Assembly: GCA_963664605.1 (NCBI GenBank)
Contig: OY761536.1
Span: 2,728,001 to 2,792,000, forward strand
Length of the DNA: 64,000 nucleotides
DNA from: JAHOYW01 sp963664605
GTDB taxonomy: Bacteria > Verrucomicrobiota > Lentisphaeria > Victivallales > Victivallaceae
Direction of reading: 5' to 3'
The position numbers were made by a program, and so were the translations under genes. The notes beneath the pieces were generated by a model. The model searched no databases. It had not been told where the DNA came from and worked only from the letters and a program-made list of their open reading frames with translations. Below, in pieces: positions 32,186-42,056 of the stretch. How positions within the stretch are numbered: the stretch's first letter is position 1; the number at the start of each line of letters is the position of its first letter.

Positions 32186-33073
32186 ATGCTTTCAGACAGA
32201 GATTACATGAACGGAGGCGGACAACGTGAACCGCTGTATGTTAACCGGGAAAACCCGAACATGTGCATATATGTTTTAATAGCTATTAATGCCATAGTAT
32301 TTTTGACCGTCCCCAAAGACCTGGATTTATTTTACCACCTGGCGCTCAGCCCTATCGGTATAAAAGCCGGCATGTACTGGCAGATAGTTACCTCCATGTT
32401 TATGCATGGCGGATTCTTTCACATTCTGGTAAACATGTGGGGCTTGTACTTGTTCGGTACTCTGATTGCCCCTCACCTTAAAACTGCGCGTTTTCTGACA
32501 ATGTACTTCATAAGCGGTATTTGCGGAAGTCTACTGTGGCTGGCGTTCAGTTGGAACACCCCGGCAGTGGTAGTCGGCGCCAGCGGCGCTTTGTGCGGCG
32601 TCCTGATTGCGACTGCGATGCTCGAACCTGACCGTGAATTTATAATGCTCTTCTTCCCTTTCCCGATGAAGACCAAAACCCTGGTAGCTGTTTATGCGGT
32701 AGTTGAAATAATTTCCGCGCCAAGCCAGCTTGACGGGGTTGCGCATCTTGCTCATTTGGGAGGTCTTATCGGCGGATATTTGTACATAGAATTATTCTGC
32801 CGGCAACTGATTGCCTGGGAACCGCTCGGCTTTCTGTTTCCCAACATAAAAACCGGCAGACAACGTACTGACCATGGCTGGACAATAAAAACCACTCCTC
32901 TTAAGTTCAAAACTAAAGATTTTAATTTTGAGGAAAAAAACCAGAGTGCGCCTGTGAGCCAGAAGGAACTGGATTATCTGCTGGATAAAGTTTCACGCAC
33001 AGGCATCAACAGCTTAACCGAATCGGAAATGGCAACGCTGCGCCGTGCCCGCGAGCAAATGCGGAAGCGTTAA
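32186..33073 (+). CDS. Rhomboid-family intramembrane serine protease
   Basis: A 295-residue membrane protein with six hydrophobic spans. The catalytic serine is in GASGALCGV and the histidine in HLAHLGGLIGG; MHGGFFHILVNMWGLYLFG holds the conserved His and Asn of the oxyanion site. The C-terminal 80 residues are cytosolic, with a charged end (SLTESEMATLRRAREQMRKR) seen in many rhomboids. It cuts transmembrane helices of unknown clients. AAAGG precedes the ATG. Its stop abuts the queA start (TAAATG), so the two are one transcript. Confidence 0.93.
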   Translation: MLSDRDYMNGGGQREPLYVNRENPNMCIYVLIAINAIVFLTVPKDLDLFYHLALSPIGIKAGMYWQIVTSMFMHGGFFHILVNMWGLYLFGTLIAPHLKTARFLTMYFISGICGSLLWLAFSWNTPAVVVGASGALCGVLIATAMLEPDREFIMLFFPFPMKTKTLVAVYAVVEIISAPSQLDGVAHLAHLGGLIGGYLYIELFCRQLIAWEPLGFLFPNIKTGRQRTDHGWTIKTTPLKFKTKDFNFEEKNQSAPVSQKELDYLLDKVSRTGINSLTESEMATLRRAREQMRKR

Positions 33074-34138
33074 ATGATACTTTCAACCAGCCTTTTTGAC
33101 TACGACCTCCCTGAAGAATTAATCGCGCAGTATCCTGCGGAAAAGCGCGACGCGTCCCGCATGCTGGTACTCGACCGCAAAAGCGGTGAATGCGAAATCC
33201 ATCCTTTTACCGATATCGTAAATTTTGTCAGTCCCGGTGACGGGCTTATTTTTAACGACACCCGTGTCATGAGCGCCAGAATGTACGGCATAAAGAACGG
33301 TACGCCAGGTTCGGCAAAAATCGAACTCCTGCTGATAAGTTCAATGGATGAGGCACAACAAACCTGGAACGCACTGCTCAAACCGGGCAAACGGGCAAAA
33401 CCCGGAACCAGAATAAAACTGCTGGATAAAAGCGGCGGCTTCAATAACAATAACGACTGGGTGGAAGTAATTGATAAATGCAATGACGGCTCTTATGTGA
33501 TACGTTTCGATTCAGAGGAAAACGACCGTTTGCAAATGCTTTACGGACATATGCCCCTGCCCCCGTATATTCAGCGAGATGACGAATCTGGTGATATTGA
33601 ACGTTACCAAACCATATTTGCCAAGACAAAGGGCGCGGTCGCAGCTCCTACCGCCGGATTGCATTTTTCTCCCCAAATACTGAAATCAATCAAGGATAAG
33701 GGAGTTTTACAGGGCGCGGTAACTCTACACGTCGGGCCTGGCACTTTCCGTCCAGTATCCGTTGAAAATGCATTGGAACACCAAATGCATACGGAACAGT
33801 TTTTTCTGTCGCCGGAAACAGCGGAACTTATCAATGCTGTACATAGAAAAGAAAATAAGATTCTGGCGGTCGGGACTACAACCGTTCGCGTGCTTGAAAG
33901 CTGTGTCAAAGACAAACAGGTCATTCCCAGAAACGGCAGTACAAATATTTTTCTTTACCCTCCATACGAGCCGCGGGCGGTTGATATGCTCCTGACTAAT
34001 TTTCATCTGCCGAAAAGCACATTACTTATGCTTGTATCCACTTTCGCAGAACGGGAAATGGTGTTGAATGCCTACGAAATAGCGAAAAAAGCAAAAATGC
34101 GTTTTTACAGTTACGGCGATTGCATGTTGTTAAAATAA
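33074..34138 (+). CDS. queA: tRNA preQ1(34) S-adenosylmethionine ribosyltransferase-isomerase
   Basis: A 354-residue QueA, of normal length. Signatures are FDYDLPEELIAQYPAEKRDAS at the start (split here by F and L variants), DGLIFNDTRVM, the central AAPTAGLHF and the terminal TNFHLPKSTLLMLVS. It transfers and rearranges the ribose of AdoMet onto preQ1 in the wobble base of tRNAs with GUN anticodons to make epoxyqueuosine. It follows the rhomboid gene with no gap and relies on translational coupling. No other queuosine gene is in the window. Confidence 0.96.
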   Translation: MILSTSLFDYDLPEELIAQYPAEKRDASRMLVLDRKSGECEIHPFTDIVNFVSPGDGLIFNDTRVMSARMYGIKNGTPGSAKIELLLISSMDEAQQTWNALLKPGKRAKPGTRIKLLDKSGGFNNNNDWVEVIDKCNDGSYVIRFDSEENDRLQMLYGHMPLPPYIQRDDESGDIERYQTIFAKTKGAVAAPTAGLHFSPQILKSIKDKGVLQGAVTLHVGPGTFRPVSVENALEHQMHTEQFFLSPETAELINAVHRKENKILAVGTTTVRVLESCVKDKQVIPRNGSTNIFLYPPYEPRAVDMLLTNFHLPKSTLLMLVSTFAEREMVLNAYEIAKKAKMRFYSYGDCMLLK

Positions 34139-34176
34139 GGGTTAAGGGTTAAGATTTAAGTAAAAAATTCCTAAAA

Positions 34177-34221
34177 GGGATTATCTCCTGGGAGCGCCGG
34201 TCTTCAGACCGGCATAATCCC
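34177..34221. repeat. Composite inverted repeat between convergent genes
   Basis: An inner 8-bp stem GCCGGTCT/AGACCGGC (34196-34203 and 34206-34213) sits in an outer 8-bp stem GGGATTAT/ATAATCCC (34177-34184 and 34214-34221), with an 11-base bulge on one side. It lies between queA and the DUF5677 gene, next to a GGGTTAA direct repeat (34139-34152). It looks like an interspersed REP-like element and could stop both convergent transcripts. Confidence 0.7.
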
Positions 34222-34234
34222 TGTAAGGGAACTT

Positions 34235-34948
34235 TTAAACGCTTTGACAAAACGTTTTTGCTTGTTTTTTATTTTTATCTAAAAGTCTTTTAAAAGGAAT
34301 AATATCTTTATTATTAAAATCAAAGTAAGTTAGCAGTTCTACAGTTGAAGCTATAGCTAAATTAATTGTTGCAGAAAGGATAAAATTCAATTCCTGTTTC
34401 GTTAATTTTTTCTGATATATCACATTACCATTTTTAAAATTTCTACGAGCTAACGCACTCCAATTTCCATGAGTATGGTCACAAAGAGCCGCATAAATAG
34501 TTCTATATGCATCATCCATTTTAGCTTTTTCAAACTTATTTTCAATGCTCAATATGGAATCTTTATCTTTTTTTATTTCAAGTTTTTTAAATTTTTCATC
34601 AGCCTCCGCTTGGGTCAACTCTCCATAATATGGATTCTCTGATGAATAATACCTATAATAATTAATATCTCCTTTTCTTTGATCTTGATATATTACTTTA
34701 ATATATGAAGGATCATCTATAAGACACCTTAAGTCTGCAAATGTTTCAAGTACGCTTCGTAAAAGGATTTCGCAAGAATTGTTTCTATTGTTCTTTATTA
34801 AGAATAATATTTCATTACTTATTGAATTCATTCTAGCATGAAAAGTTAAAATGAATTTATCTTGTTCATTCTTATATGTTACTCCTTTAAGAACTTTATC
34901 TCTCATCAAAATGTATTCATCAAAAAGATTCAAGTAATAATCAATCAT
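34235..34948 (-). CDS. DUF5677-family protein
   Basis: A 237-residue helical protein resembling DUF5677 proteins: ILLRSVLETFADLRCLIDDP in the middle and a DHTHGNWSALARRNF motif toward the end. Such proteins often sit in defence neighbourhoods and share features with HEPN-like helical bundles, though no RxxxxH nuclease motif is plain here. Its ATG overlaps the stop of the restriction-modification gene by four bases (ATGA), so the two are translated together. It probably assists or monitors that enzyme; this is inference. Confidence 0.7.
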   Translation of the reverse strand: MIDYYLNLFDEYILMRDKVLKGVTYKNEQDKFILTFHARMNSISNEILFLIKNNRNNSCEILLRSVLETFADLRCLIDDPSYIKVIYQDQRKGDINYYRYYSSENPYYGELTQAEADEKFKKLEIKKDKDSILSIENKFEKAKMDDAYRTIYAALCDHTHGNWSALARRNFKNGNVIYQKKLTKQELNFILSATINLAIASTVELLTYFDFNNKDIIPFKRLLDKNKKQAKTFCQSV

Positions 34949-37944
34949 GAGCTTTCCTCCACTATCTTGATTTCGTCTTCTGTTAAGCCGTAGAGATCGT
35001 ATACCATTTGGTCTATGGTTTTGTCGGTGGCGGCTATTTCGGATTGTAAATTGTTAATTTCGGTCTTGTAGGCGGTGAAATATTCTTCCCATTCGTCCTG
35101 CTGCAACAGGGAAAGTTTTATCTTCTGCTTTTTCAACTCACCAACAAAATCCTTGAACTCAAAATCATAAAAGGCATCCAGCTTTTTGCTGATTTTTTCA
35201 AGCTCAAAATTATCTTGGACTCGATTCAAAAATTTAGCCTTTTTAGCCTGCAACTGTTGGTTTAATGATAAAATTTTATTAACATATTCGACAAATAATA
35301 CTTGGGTTTCATTTGAGGTTAATATAACTGGGATATCTCTGATATCCTTTAGAGTTAACTGCGAAAAGTCATCTTTAGTTGCAGAAGTAGAACCTTTTGT
35401 TTTGAGAAATGCTATTAATTTGGAGTTAACTACTGACAGAAGATATGGTAAATAGACATCTTTTTCAGTTGACTTTAGAATATACAAATCTTTTTTATTG
35501 ACAAATTCATCAGTCACAATAGATGCCATAACTCTAAATTGCCTATTAATAAGTCTTCTAATGAGTATTCTTTCTCCAATAAACCAATCATATTCTTTAG
35601 GTTTTTCTTTTAAATTTTCACCATAATTAACCCAATTAAAATCTTTTTGAACATCATATCTATATAGATTCCCAATAAAATAAGGTTTTGAATTTTCATT
35701 TTTTGTCACAGTAATATCATCTGCTCTGGGAAGAATTCCTCTGACAGATTTAGTTATTTCGGACAAGGCAATAGATTCTTTTGAAATTTTTGTCAATAAC
35801 TCATAAAAAGATGGATTAAGTACTATTTTTAATGAATCTAGTTTAGTCCAATATGATGAAGGCAATTTTTTGAGTTCAAGAAACTGCATAGAGCCTTTAG
35901 AATAAACAGGAAATTCATATACGAAAGACTCATAATACTCACAAACTTTCTTGTTTGCAATATAGATACCTGTATCAATGTAAGCATCAGCAAAAACATT
36001 ATAAGGTAGTTTTATTGCTATATACAGTTGTCCGTTTTCTTTTAAATAATTTCTTAAATCATAATAATTCTCATTACTTTGCCAAGAAACAGGATTAATA
36101 TATCCCCAATATCCATTCTTATTTATCAGTTGAAAAGCTAATTGAATAAATGCAGAATATATATCATAATTCTTATTAAATGCGATAAAGTTTTTATTTA
36201 TATAATTCTTTGATACTGAATCAAGCGTAGCCCCATACGGCGGGTTTCCTATAACTACGTCGAAACCGCCTTTGCTCATGATTTCGGGGAATTCTTCTTT
36301 CCAGTTGAAGGCTTTTTCCCCAGCGACTTCGGGGTCGTCTATGAGGGAGTTTCCGCATTTAATATTATCGTTTAGATTTGAGAGCTTTCTTCCTTTTTGA
36401 GCGGTATGGAGCCACAGGGAGAGTTTTGCTATTTCTATGCTTTCCTCGTTTATATCCACGCCGTAGAGGTTGTTTTCGAGAATGGCTTTGTCAACATCGA
36501 AAAGCCCGAGGGGCATTTTTGTCAAATCGGCGATAATGTCGTCAATGATTCTGTGTTCCTCTATAAGGAAATTCAATGCCTGGTTTAGAAACGCGCCGCT
36601 TCCGCAGGCGGGGTCAACGATTTTCAGTGAAAGCAGCCATTTTTTGTATTTTTCGAGGGTATCAAAAAGTTTTTTGCCCTTTGCTGATAATCTACCGTTT
36701 TTATTGTAGAATGAATCATCGAATTCAATTTCGGCAATATCCAGTTCAGCGCGTTTTTCCTTGCAGAGCGTACCGATGGTGTTTTCCACAATATACTGTG
36801 TGATGTATTTCGGGGTATAGAATACACCGTCTTTTTTTCTTTTGCTTTTTGTTTTGTCGACAGCGGTTCCTTCAAGCTCCGCGGTAACTTCTTCTATTTC
36901 CGACAAGGAGTGTTCGAATATATGTCCTAGAATATTAACGTCGACCTCAGAGTTAAAATCATAAACGGACAGCTTCCGTAAATTGTGAATCAAAGCATCA
37001 TCATCTATTTTAATATCATCAAGTATCTCATCAGGATAAAAAAGTCCGCCGTTATATCCGGGAATGTCATCAGCTGGTTCTTTTCCTTTACGTCCGAAAT
37101 TCAGATAATCAAAGAACTGCATATATATTTCATACAGGGGTTTATAAGAGTCTTCATCCTTCAAAAGCTCAAAACGATTAATAGCTCTGTTTATCATGTT
37201 CGGAGGGAGCAGTCCCCTGTCTTCGGCAAACAGCATAAAGAGAAAGCGGTCAATGAGTTTCTGCGACTTTTTGAACAAGGTAAGTTTATCATACTTTGGA
37301 TTATTTTTGATCAGGTTGTCAAAGAGATTGCTTTTAAAAATAGAATAGTCTTTATAAAGCTGTTTTGATACGTTTTCCTCGTGAAATACGCTTTCCTTTT
37401 TTAGTTTCAGCGGAATATCGCTAAATACGCTGTCTTTACTCAAAAGCAGGTAAAGCAGCTCAAAATCTTCTTCACTCAAAGTGAACAAGTCAAATTCTTC
37501 ATGTTCGTCAGCGTAATCAATATAAAAGCGCAGTTTCTGGAAGTTCGATGTAATGACGTATTTGCATCCCGGCTGATTGTTTTTGTAATTAAAAGCCTGT
37601 TGGGTAATACTGCTCAAATCTTTTGTTTTGGTGGACTTAAGTTCTATTACCGCAATAGCCTTGCCGTCTTTCAGGATAGCACCGTCAGCTTTTTTGCCGT
37701 CAGACTGGTTTTTGAACTCGCGCATCAAGTTATAGTTGTCATCAGGATTGAGTATATATCCAAGAACATCAACAAACAAATCTCTTAAAAAGCCATCCTG
37801 ATACTCTTCTTCTTTAAGTTTCTTTATTTTTTCAGTCTTTGCCAGCGTATAGTTATTTTTAAAAGCTTTATAAGCTTTCTCAACTTTTTTCTCGTCAAGG
37901 TTAGCAAGGTATTTATTTACAACTGATTTCTGAAACATTGACAT
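34945..37944 (-). CDS. Type IIG (Eco57I-like) restriction-modification enzyme
   Basis: A 999-residue protein combining nuclease, methyltransferase and specificity parts. The N-terminus has a PD-(D/E)xK-like site, ADGAIL with AVIELKSTK at about 85-105. The N6-adenine methyltransferase has motif I DPACGSGAFLNQAL near 441 and catalytic NPPYGA near 566. The C-terminal 350 residues form a TaqI-like target-recognition region followed by a helical end. One polypeptide therefore both cuts and methylates. The N-terminal helical region and the gene partner leave open a BREX/PglX-like role. A/T-rich codon use in the specificity part differs from the rest, usual for recently exchanged recognition domains. 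AAGG precedes the ATG. Confidence 0.88.
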   Translation of the reverse strand: MSMFQKSVVNKYLANLDEKKVEKAYKAFKNNYTLAKTEKIKKLKEEEYQDGFLRDLFVDVLGYILNPDDNYNLMREFKNQSDGKKADGAILKDGKAIAVIELKSTKTKDLSSITQQAFNYKNNQPGCKYVITSNFQKLRFYIDYADEHEEFDLFTLSEEDFELLYLLLSKDSVFSDIPLKLKKESVFHEENVSKQLYKDYSIFKSNLFDNLIKNNPKYDKLTLFKKSQKLIDRFLFMLFAEDRGLLPPNMINRAINRFELLKDEDSYKPLYEIYMQFFDYLNFGRKGKEPADDIPGYNGGLFYPDEILDDIKIDDDALIHNLRKLSVYDFNSEVDVNILGHIFEHSLSEIEEVTAELEGTAVDKTKSKRKKDGVFYTPKYITQYIVENTIGTLCKEKRAELDIAEIEFDDSFYNKNGRLSAKGKKLFDTLEKYKKWLLSLKIVDPACGSGAFLNQALNFLIEEHRIIDDIIADLTKMPLGLFDVDKAILENNLYGVDINEESIEIAKLSLWLHTAQKGRKLSNLNDNIKCGNSLIDDPEVAGEKAFNWKEEFPEIMSKGGFDVVIGNPPYGATLDSVSKNYINKNFIAFNKNYDIYSAFIQLAFQLINKNGYWGYINPVSWQSNENYYDLRNYLKENGQLYIAIKLPYNVFADAYIDTGIYIANKKVCEYYESFVYEFPVYSKGSMQFLELKKLPSSYWTKLDSLKIVLNPSFYELLTKISKESIALSEITKSVRGILPRADDITVTKNENSKPYFIGNLYRYDVQKDFNWVNYGENLKEKPKEYDWFIGERILIRRLINRQFRVMASIVTDEFVNKKDLYILKSTEKDVYLPYLLSVVNSKLIAFLKTKGSTSATKDDFSQLTLKDIRDIPVILTSNETQVLFVEYVNKILSLNQQLQAKKAKFLNRVQDNFELEKISKKLDAFYDFEFKDFVGELKKQKIKLSLLQQDEWEEYFTAYKTEINNLQSEIAATDKTIDQMVYDLYGLTEDEIKIVEESS

Positions 37945-38180
37945 AATTCAAACCTTATCCATAATTTTTCTCATACCATAAACTTAATGTACCTTAATAA
38001 GTTTATAAAATCAATATGAATAAAGTAAAATTATTCTGTAAAACGGGTTCAAGCACTCGTATTTTTTTAATAATTTGTTTGATTTCTGTTTAAATTTGCT
38101 ATTATCGTTGCATAAGCTGTTTTATTGATTATATTAGGGCTTTTACGTATTTTTATGAAGACTAATTAATCACTCTTAAT

Positions 38181-41100
38181 ATGCACAGAAAGCTTTTACA
38201 CAAACTCGAACAACAAATTGAACAATTATTGATAACAGACAAAATTGAGCTAGAAAATCTCGCCCGCAGGATTCGCAAACATTCACAAGCAGATAAGGCA
38301 ACAGAACATCTGCTGGAGAAACTGGAAAGAAAACTTGAGCTAGCGGAAAAACGCTGTTTTAAAGACATTGCCGATGCAATAAAATTTTCATATCCTGAAA
38401 CCCTGCCCATCAGCGCCCGCGTCGAGGATATAAAGAAATGTCTTGACGATAATCAAGTGATCATAGTATGCGGCAGTACAGGTTCAGGAAAAACAACCCA
38501 GCTGCCCAAGATAGCTTTGGATCTTGGACAGGGGCGTTTCGGCAGAATCGGCTGCACCCAGCCGCGCCGTCTTGCAGCAACCGCTATGGCAAAACGGGTT
38601 GCCTCAGAACTTGATATAGAATGCGGTGAAGAAGTCGGCTTTCAGGTTCGTTTTAATAAACGCATAAGCAATAATACAATTATCAAATTCATGACCGACG
38701 GCATACTTTTGTCCGAAACCCAGCATGACCCGGATTTACTCCAGTATGATACGATTATTGTGGATGAAGCGCATGAGCGCAGCTTGAATATTGATTTTAT
38801 ACTTGGTTATTTAAAACAACTTAAACAGCGTCGGCCTGAACTGAAAATAATAATTTCATCAGCAACATTGGATGCTGAAAACTTTTCCGAATTCTTCGAT
38901 AAAGCGCCGATAATGACGATTGAAGGACGGACTTTTCCGGTCGATAATTTTTTCCTGCCGCCGGATGAAGATGAAGAACTTGCCGCTCATATCGCACGTG
39001 CGGTACAATGGATTTCAGATATTGACGCTAAAGGCGATATCTTGATTTTCCTGCCTGGTGAGCGTGAGATACGCGATGCCCGGGACATGCTTAACGGCCG
39101 GGATTTTCCCAATACAGAAATCCTCCCGCTTTTCGGACGTTTGAGCATGAATGAACAACAAAGGATTTTTGCGACAAGCCGGCAACGCCGGATTATCCTG
39201 GCAACAAACGTCGCGGAAACCTCAATAACTATTCCCAATATTCATTATGTAATAGATTCAGGTCAAGTCAGGATAAGCCGTTATAATCCGAGAAACCATA
39301 TTCAGGGTTTGCAGATAGAACAAGTTTCAAAAGCAAGCGCAAAGCAGCGGCGCGGACGCTGCGGTCGTATTGCGGAAGGTATTTGCGTATATTTGTATTC
39401 GGAGGAAACGCTTAACGACAGCCCGGACTTTACCGACCCTGAAATACAACGCACCTCATTGGCGGGGGTTATCCTGCAAATGTCTATCCTTGGATTGAAG
39501 AAAATTGAAAACTTTCCTTTTATTGATCCGCCGCAAGTTTCCTTGATCCGGGAAGGATACCAGACCCTGCGCGATATCAACGCCATTGACAAGCGCGGCA
39601 AAATACTTCCAGATGGAAGAAAAATAGCCACCATGCCGCTTGATCCGCATCTTGGCAAAATGGTTATTGAAGCTCAAAAACATAATGTCCTGCCGGAAAT
39701 GATTATTATCACTGCTTTCCTAAGCATGCAGGATCCTCAAGAACGTCCTATGACCAGGCAGGCGGCGGCTGACCAGGCACATTTACAATGGCGTGACGCG
39801 GATTCTGACTTTATCGGAATTTTAAATCTATGGAACTTCATTATGGAGGAACGTGCGAAGAATTCCGGGAATAGTTCATTCAGACGTTTCTGCCGCGATA
39901 ATTTTTTAAGTTTCCTGCGGATACGCGAATGGCTTAACCTGACTCAGGATCTAGCCCGCTCAATCAGTGAAAACAGCATGCCGAAAATTGATATTTTGAA
40001 CTATAAGCTGCGTGAACCGTATTATGAGGGTATTCATAAATCAATTTTATCTGGAGTACCGGCAAATATCGGCATGTATGATAATGAAGAAAAAGTATAT
40101 ATTGGCACGCGCAACCGCAAATTCTATATTTTCCCAGGCTCAACTCTGCACAGCAAAAAGCCGCCGTCACCGTGGATAATGACTTTCGCATTAGTCAGCA
40201 CATCACGGGTTTTCGCGCGTCAGGTGGCGGAAATACAAGGCGAATGGCTTGAGGACGTTGCTCCGCATTTATGCAAATCAATATACGACAAGATAAAATG
40301 GGATAAACAAGCTGGTTTTATTTACGCCCGGGAAATGGTCAGCTCCGGCGGCCTGCTTATTAATGAGGGGCGCCGGATACATTATGGCTCAGTCCGTCCG
40401 GCGGAAGCCCGCGAAGTATTCATCCGCGAAGCAATGGTTTACGGCCGCCTGCTTTCCCGGCATGAATGGCTTAAAAAACATCAGAAAATGATTCGGGATA
40501 TTAAGAACCTTGAAGAAAAAGTCCGGCGGCCTGACTCAATGTGGGATGCCGATGCGGTTTATGAACATTTTGATAAAATTATTCCTGGATATGTTTGCTC
40601 AAATAAAAGTCTGGAAAAATGGCTCAATAAAACCGGCACAAATATAAATATGGATATTGAGGATGCAATGATTCTGCAGTTGTCTCCGGTCAACATACAA
40701 GATTACCCTGATTCAATAAATTTTTCGGGACATGACTTTGAGCTGCGTTATTCATTTGATCCGGGCGAACCCGACGACGGTATTTCTATTTTAGCTAAAA
40801 ATGATGAAATGAATTTAATTCCGGCATGGGGACTTGACTGGCTGGTTCCAGGTTATCTGCCGGAAAAAATCGAAAACATGATAAAGGCCTTGCCAAAAGA
40901 CTTGCGCCGCTTATGTAATCCAGCCGCGATAAGCGCGGAAAAATTTATTGAAGCAATAAATGACGGCAAAGTTTTCTGTGAACAATCTTTAGCTGCCGCA
41001 TTAGCAGAGTTTCTGTCCGATATGACCGGAACGGTAATCAAGCCAAATGATTTTGACATGGACAAACTGCATGAAAGCATGTTTATGAAACTCGCCGAAC

Positions 41101-42056
41101 TGGACGAGGAAGGATATATTATCGACTTCCATCGTGAACTGCCAGCCAGTTTGTGTTCAGGTTCAATGTTGAGCTCTGCCGTAAAAGGCATTGGCGAACA
41201 ACAGCTTTCCGGCCTGAGGGAATGGCCTGAAGGAGATGTTCCTGAAAGCATCACGCTCCCGGGAGAAGAAGGACGTGAAGTCTACCCTGCCCTGCACGCT
41301 GAGGACAACAGCATTGGACGTCAGGTGTTTATGGATCAGAGGGAAGCTGAATATGAACACAAGCGCGGCCTGGTCAAGCTCTTCTGCATGCAATATGCTC
41401 AACAGGTCAAGTATTTAAAAAAATCATACAAGCTGCCGCCTGAAGTCCAACTGACCTTATGTGTAAACGATCATGAAAAATGTTACGAAGATGACTTTAT
41501 TTATTCCGCAATTCTAGCGGCTTTAACCGATAATGGGAAATATGAAATCCGAACAAGGACAGAATTTGAAGAACGCAGTCAAGCCGCCCGACAGGAAATG
41601 GCGTCCACGGCGCAAAAACACTTGTGCTCCCTTGAACTGCTGGTCGAACAATACGGACAAATCAAGTCTTTATTAGACAAAGCATGCGAACGTGCCGAAG
41701 CTGAGTGCGCCGATGTACAGCAACAGCTTGAGTTTCTGTTCAGGCCCGGATTTTTGAACAATGAGATCATCTGGCGGAATTATCCGCGCTATCTCCGGGC
41801 ACTCCAAATCAGAGCGGAACGTATTAACAGCGCTCCAGCCAAAGATAGTGAAAAGATGCAGCCATTGACCCCGTTTATAGAGCGTTTTCAATTAGCAACA
41901 ATGGCAGCAGATAATTTCGAAAAAGCTTTTGATCTATTCGATTTCTGGCTTTCACTGGAAGAATTAAGAATAGCTACATTTGCCCCTGAAGTACAAACCA
42001 CGGAAAAAATATCCATAAAACGCCTGCAGAAAAAATGGGAAGAACTTAGATTTTAA
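38181..42056 (+). CDS. hrpA: ATP-dependent RNA helicase HrpA
   Basis: A 1291-residue DEAH helicase, the same size as Escherichia coli HrpA. Walker A GSTGSGKTTQLP is near residue 98 and DEAH in VDEAHERS near 194. SAT, the motif QRRGRCGRI and the ratchet/OB-fold domains follow, then a long family-specific C-terminal region. HrpA acts on mRNA and on stalled ribosomes. No clear ribosome site is present. It converges on the PaaK-like gene with zero bases between the two stop codons. The 236 bases upstream, shared with the divergent restriction gene, are AT-rich with no operator recognised. Confidence 0.95.
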   Translation: MHRKLLHKLEQQIEQLLITDKIELENLARRIRKHSQADKATEHLLEKLERKLELAEKRCFKDIADAIKFSYPETLPISARVEDIKKCLDDNQVIIVCGSTGSGKTTQLPKIALDLGQGRFGRIGCTQPRRLAATAMAKRVASELDIECGEEVGFQVRFNKRISNNTIIKFMTDGILLSETQHDPDLLQYDTIIVDEAHERSLNIDFILGYLKQLKQRRPELKIIISSATLDAENFSEFFDKAPIMTIEGRTFPVDNFFLPPDEDEELAAHIARAVQWISDIDAKGDILIFLPGEREIRDARDMLNGRDFPNTEILPLFGRLSMNEQQRIFATSRQRRIILATNVAETSITIPNIHYVIDSGQVRISRYNPRNHIQGLQIEQVSKASAKQRRGRCGRIAEGICVYLYSEETLNDSPDFTDPEIQRTSLAGVILQMSILGLKKIENFPFIDPPQVSLIREGYQTLRDINAIDKRGKILPDGRKIATMPLDPHLGKMVIEAQKHNVLPEMIIITAFLSMQDPQERPMTRQAAADQAHLQWRDADSDFIGILNLWNFIMEERAKNSGNSSFRRFCRDNFLSFLRIREWLNLTQDLARSISENSMPKIDILNYKLREPYYEGIHKSILSGVPANIGMYDNEEKVYIGTRNRKFYIFPGSTLHSKKPPSPWIMTFALVSTSRVFARQVAEIQGEWLEDVAPHLCKSIYDKIKWDKQAGFIYAREMVSSGGLLINEGRRIHYGSVRPAEAREVFIREAMVYGRLLSRHEWLKKHQKMIRDIKNLEEKVRRPDSMWDADAVYEHFDKIIPGYVCSNKSLEKWLNKTGTNINMDIEDAMILQLSPVNIQDYPDSINFSGHDFELRYSFDPGEPDDGISILAKNDEMNLIPAWGLDWLVPGYLPEKIENMIKALPKDLRRLCNPAAISAEKFIEAINDGKVFCEQSLAAALAEFLSDMTGTVIKPNDFDMDKLHESMFMKLAELDEEGYIIDFHRELPASLCSGSMLSSAVKGIGEQQLSGLREWPEGDVPESITLPGEEGREVYPALHAEDNSIGRQVFMDQREAEYEHKRGLVKLFCMQYAQQVKYLKKSYKLPPEVQLTLCVNDHEKCYEDDFIYSAILAALTDNGKYEIRTRTEFEERSQAARQEMASTAQKHLCSLELLVEQYGQIKSLLDKACERAEAECADVQQQLEFLFRPGFLNNEIIWRNYPRYLRALQIRAERINSAPAKDSEKMQPLTPFIERFQLATMAADNFEKAFDLFDFWLSLEELRIATFAPEVQTTEKISIKRLQKKWEELRF

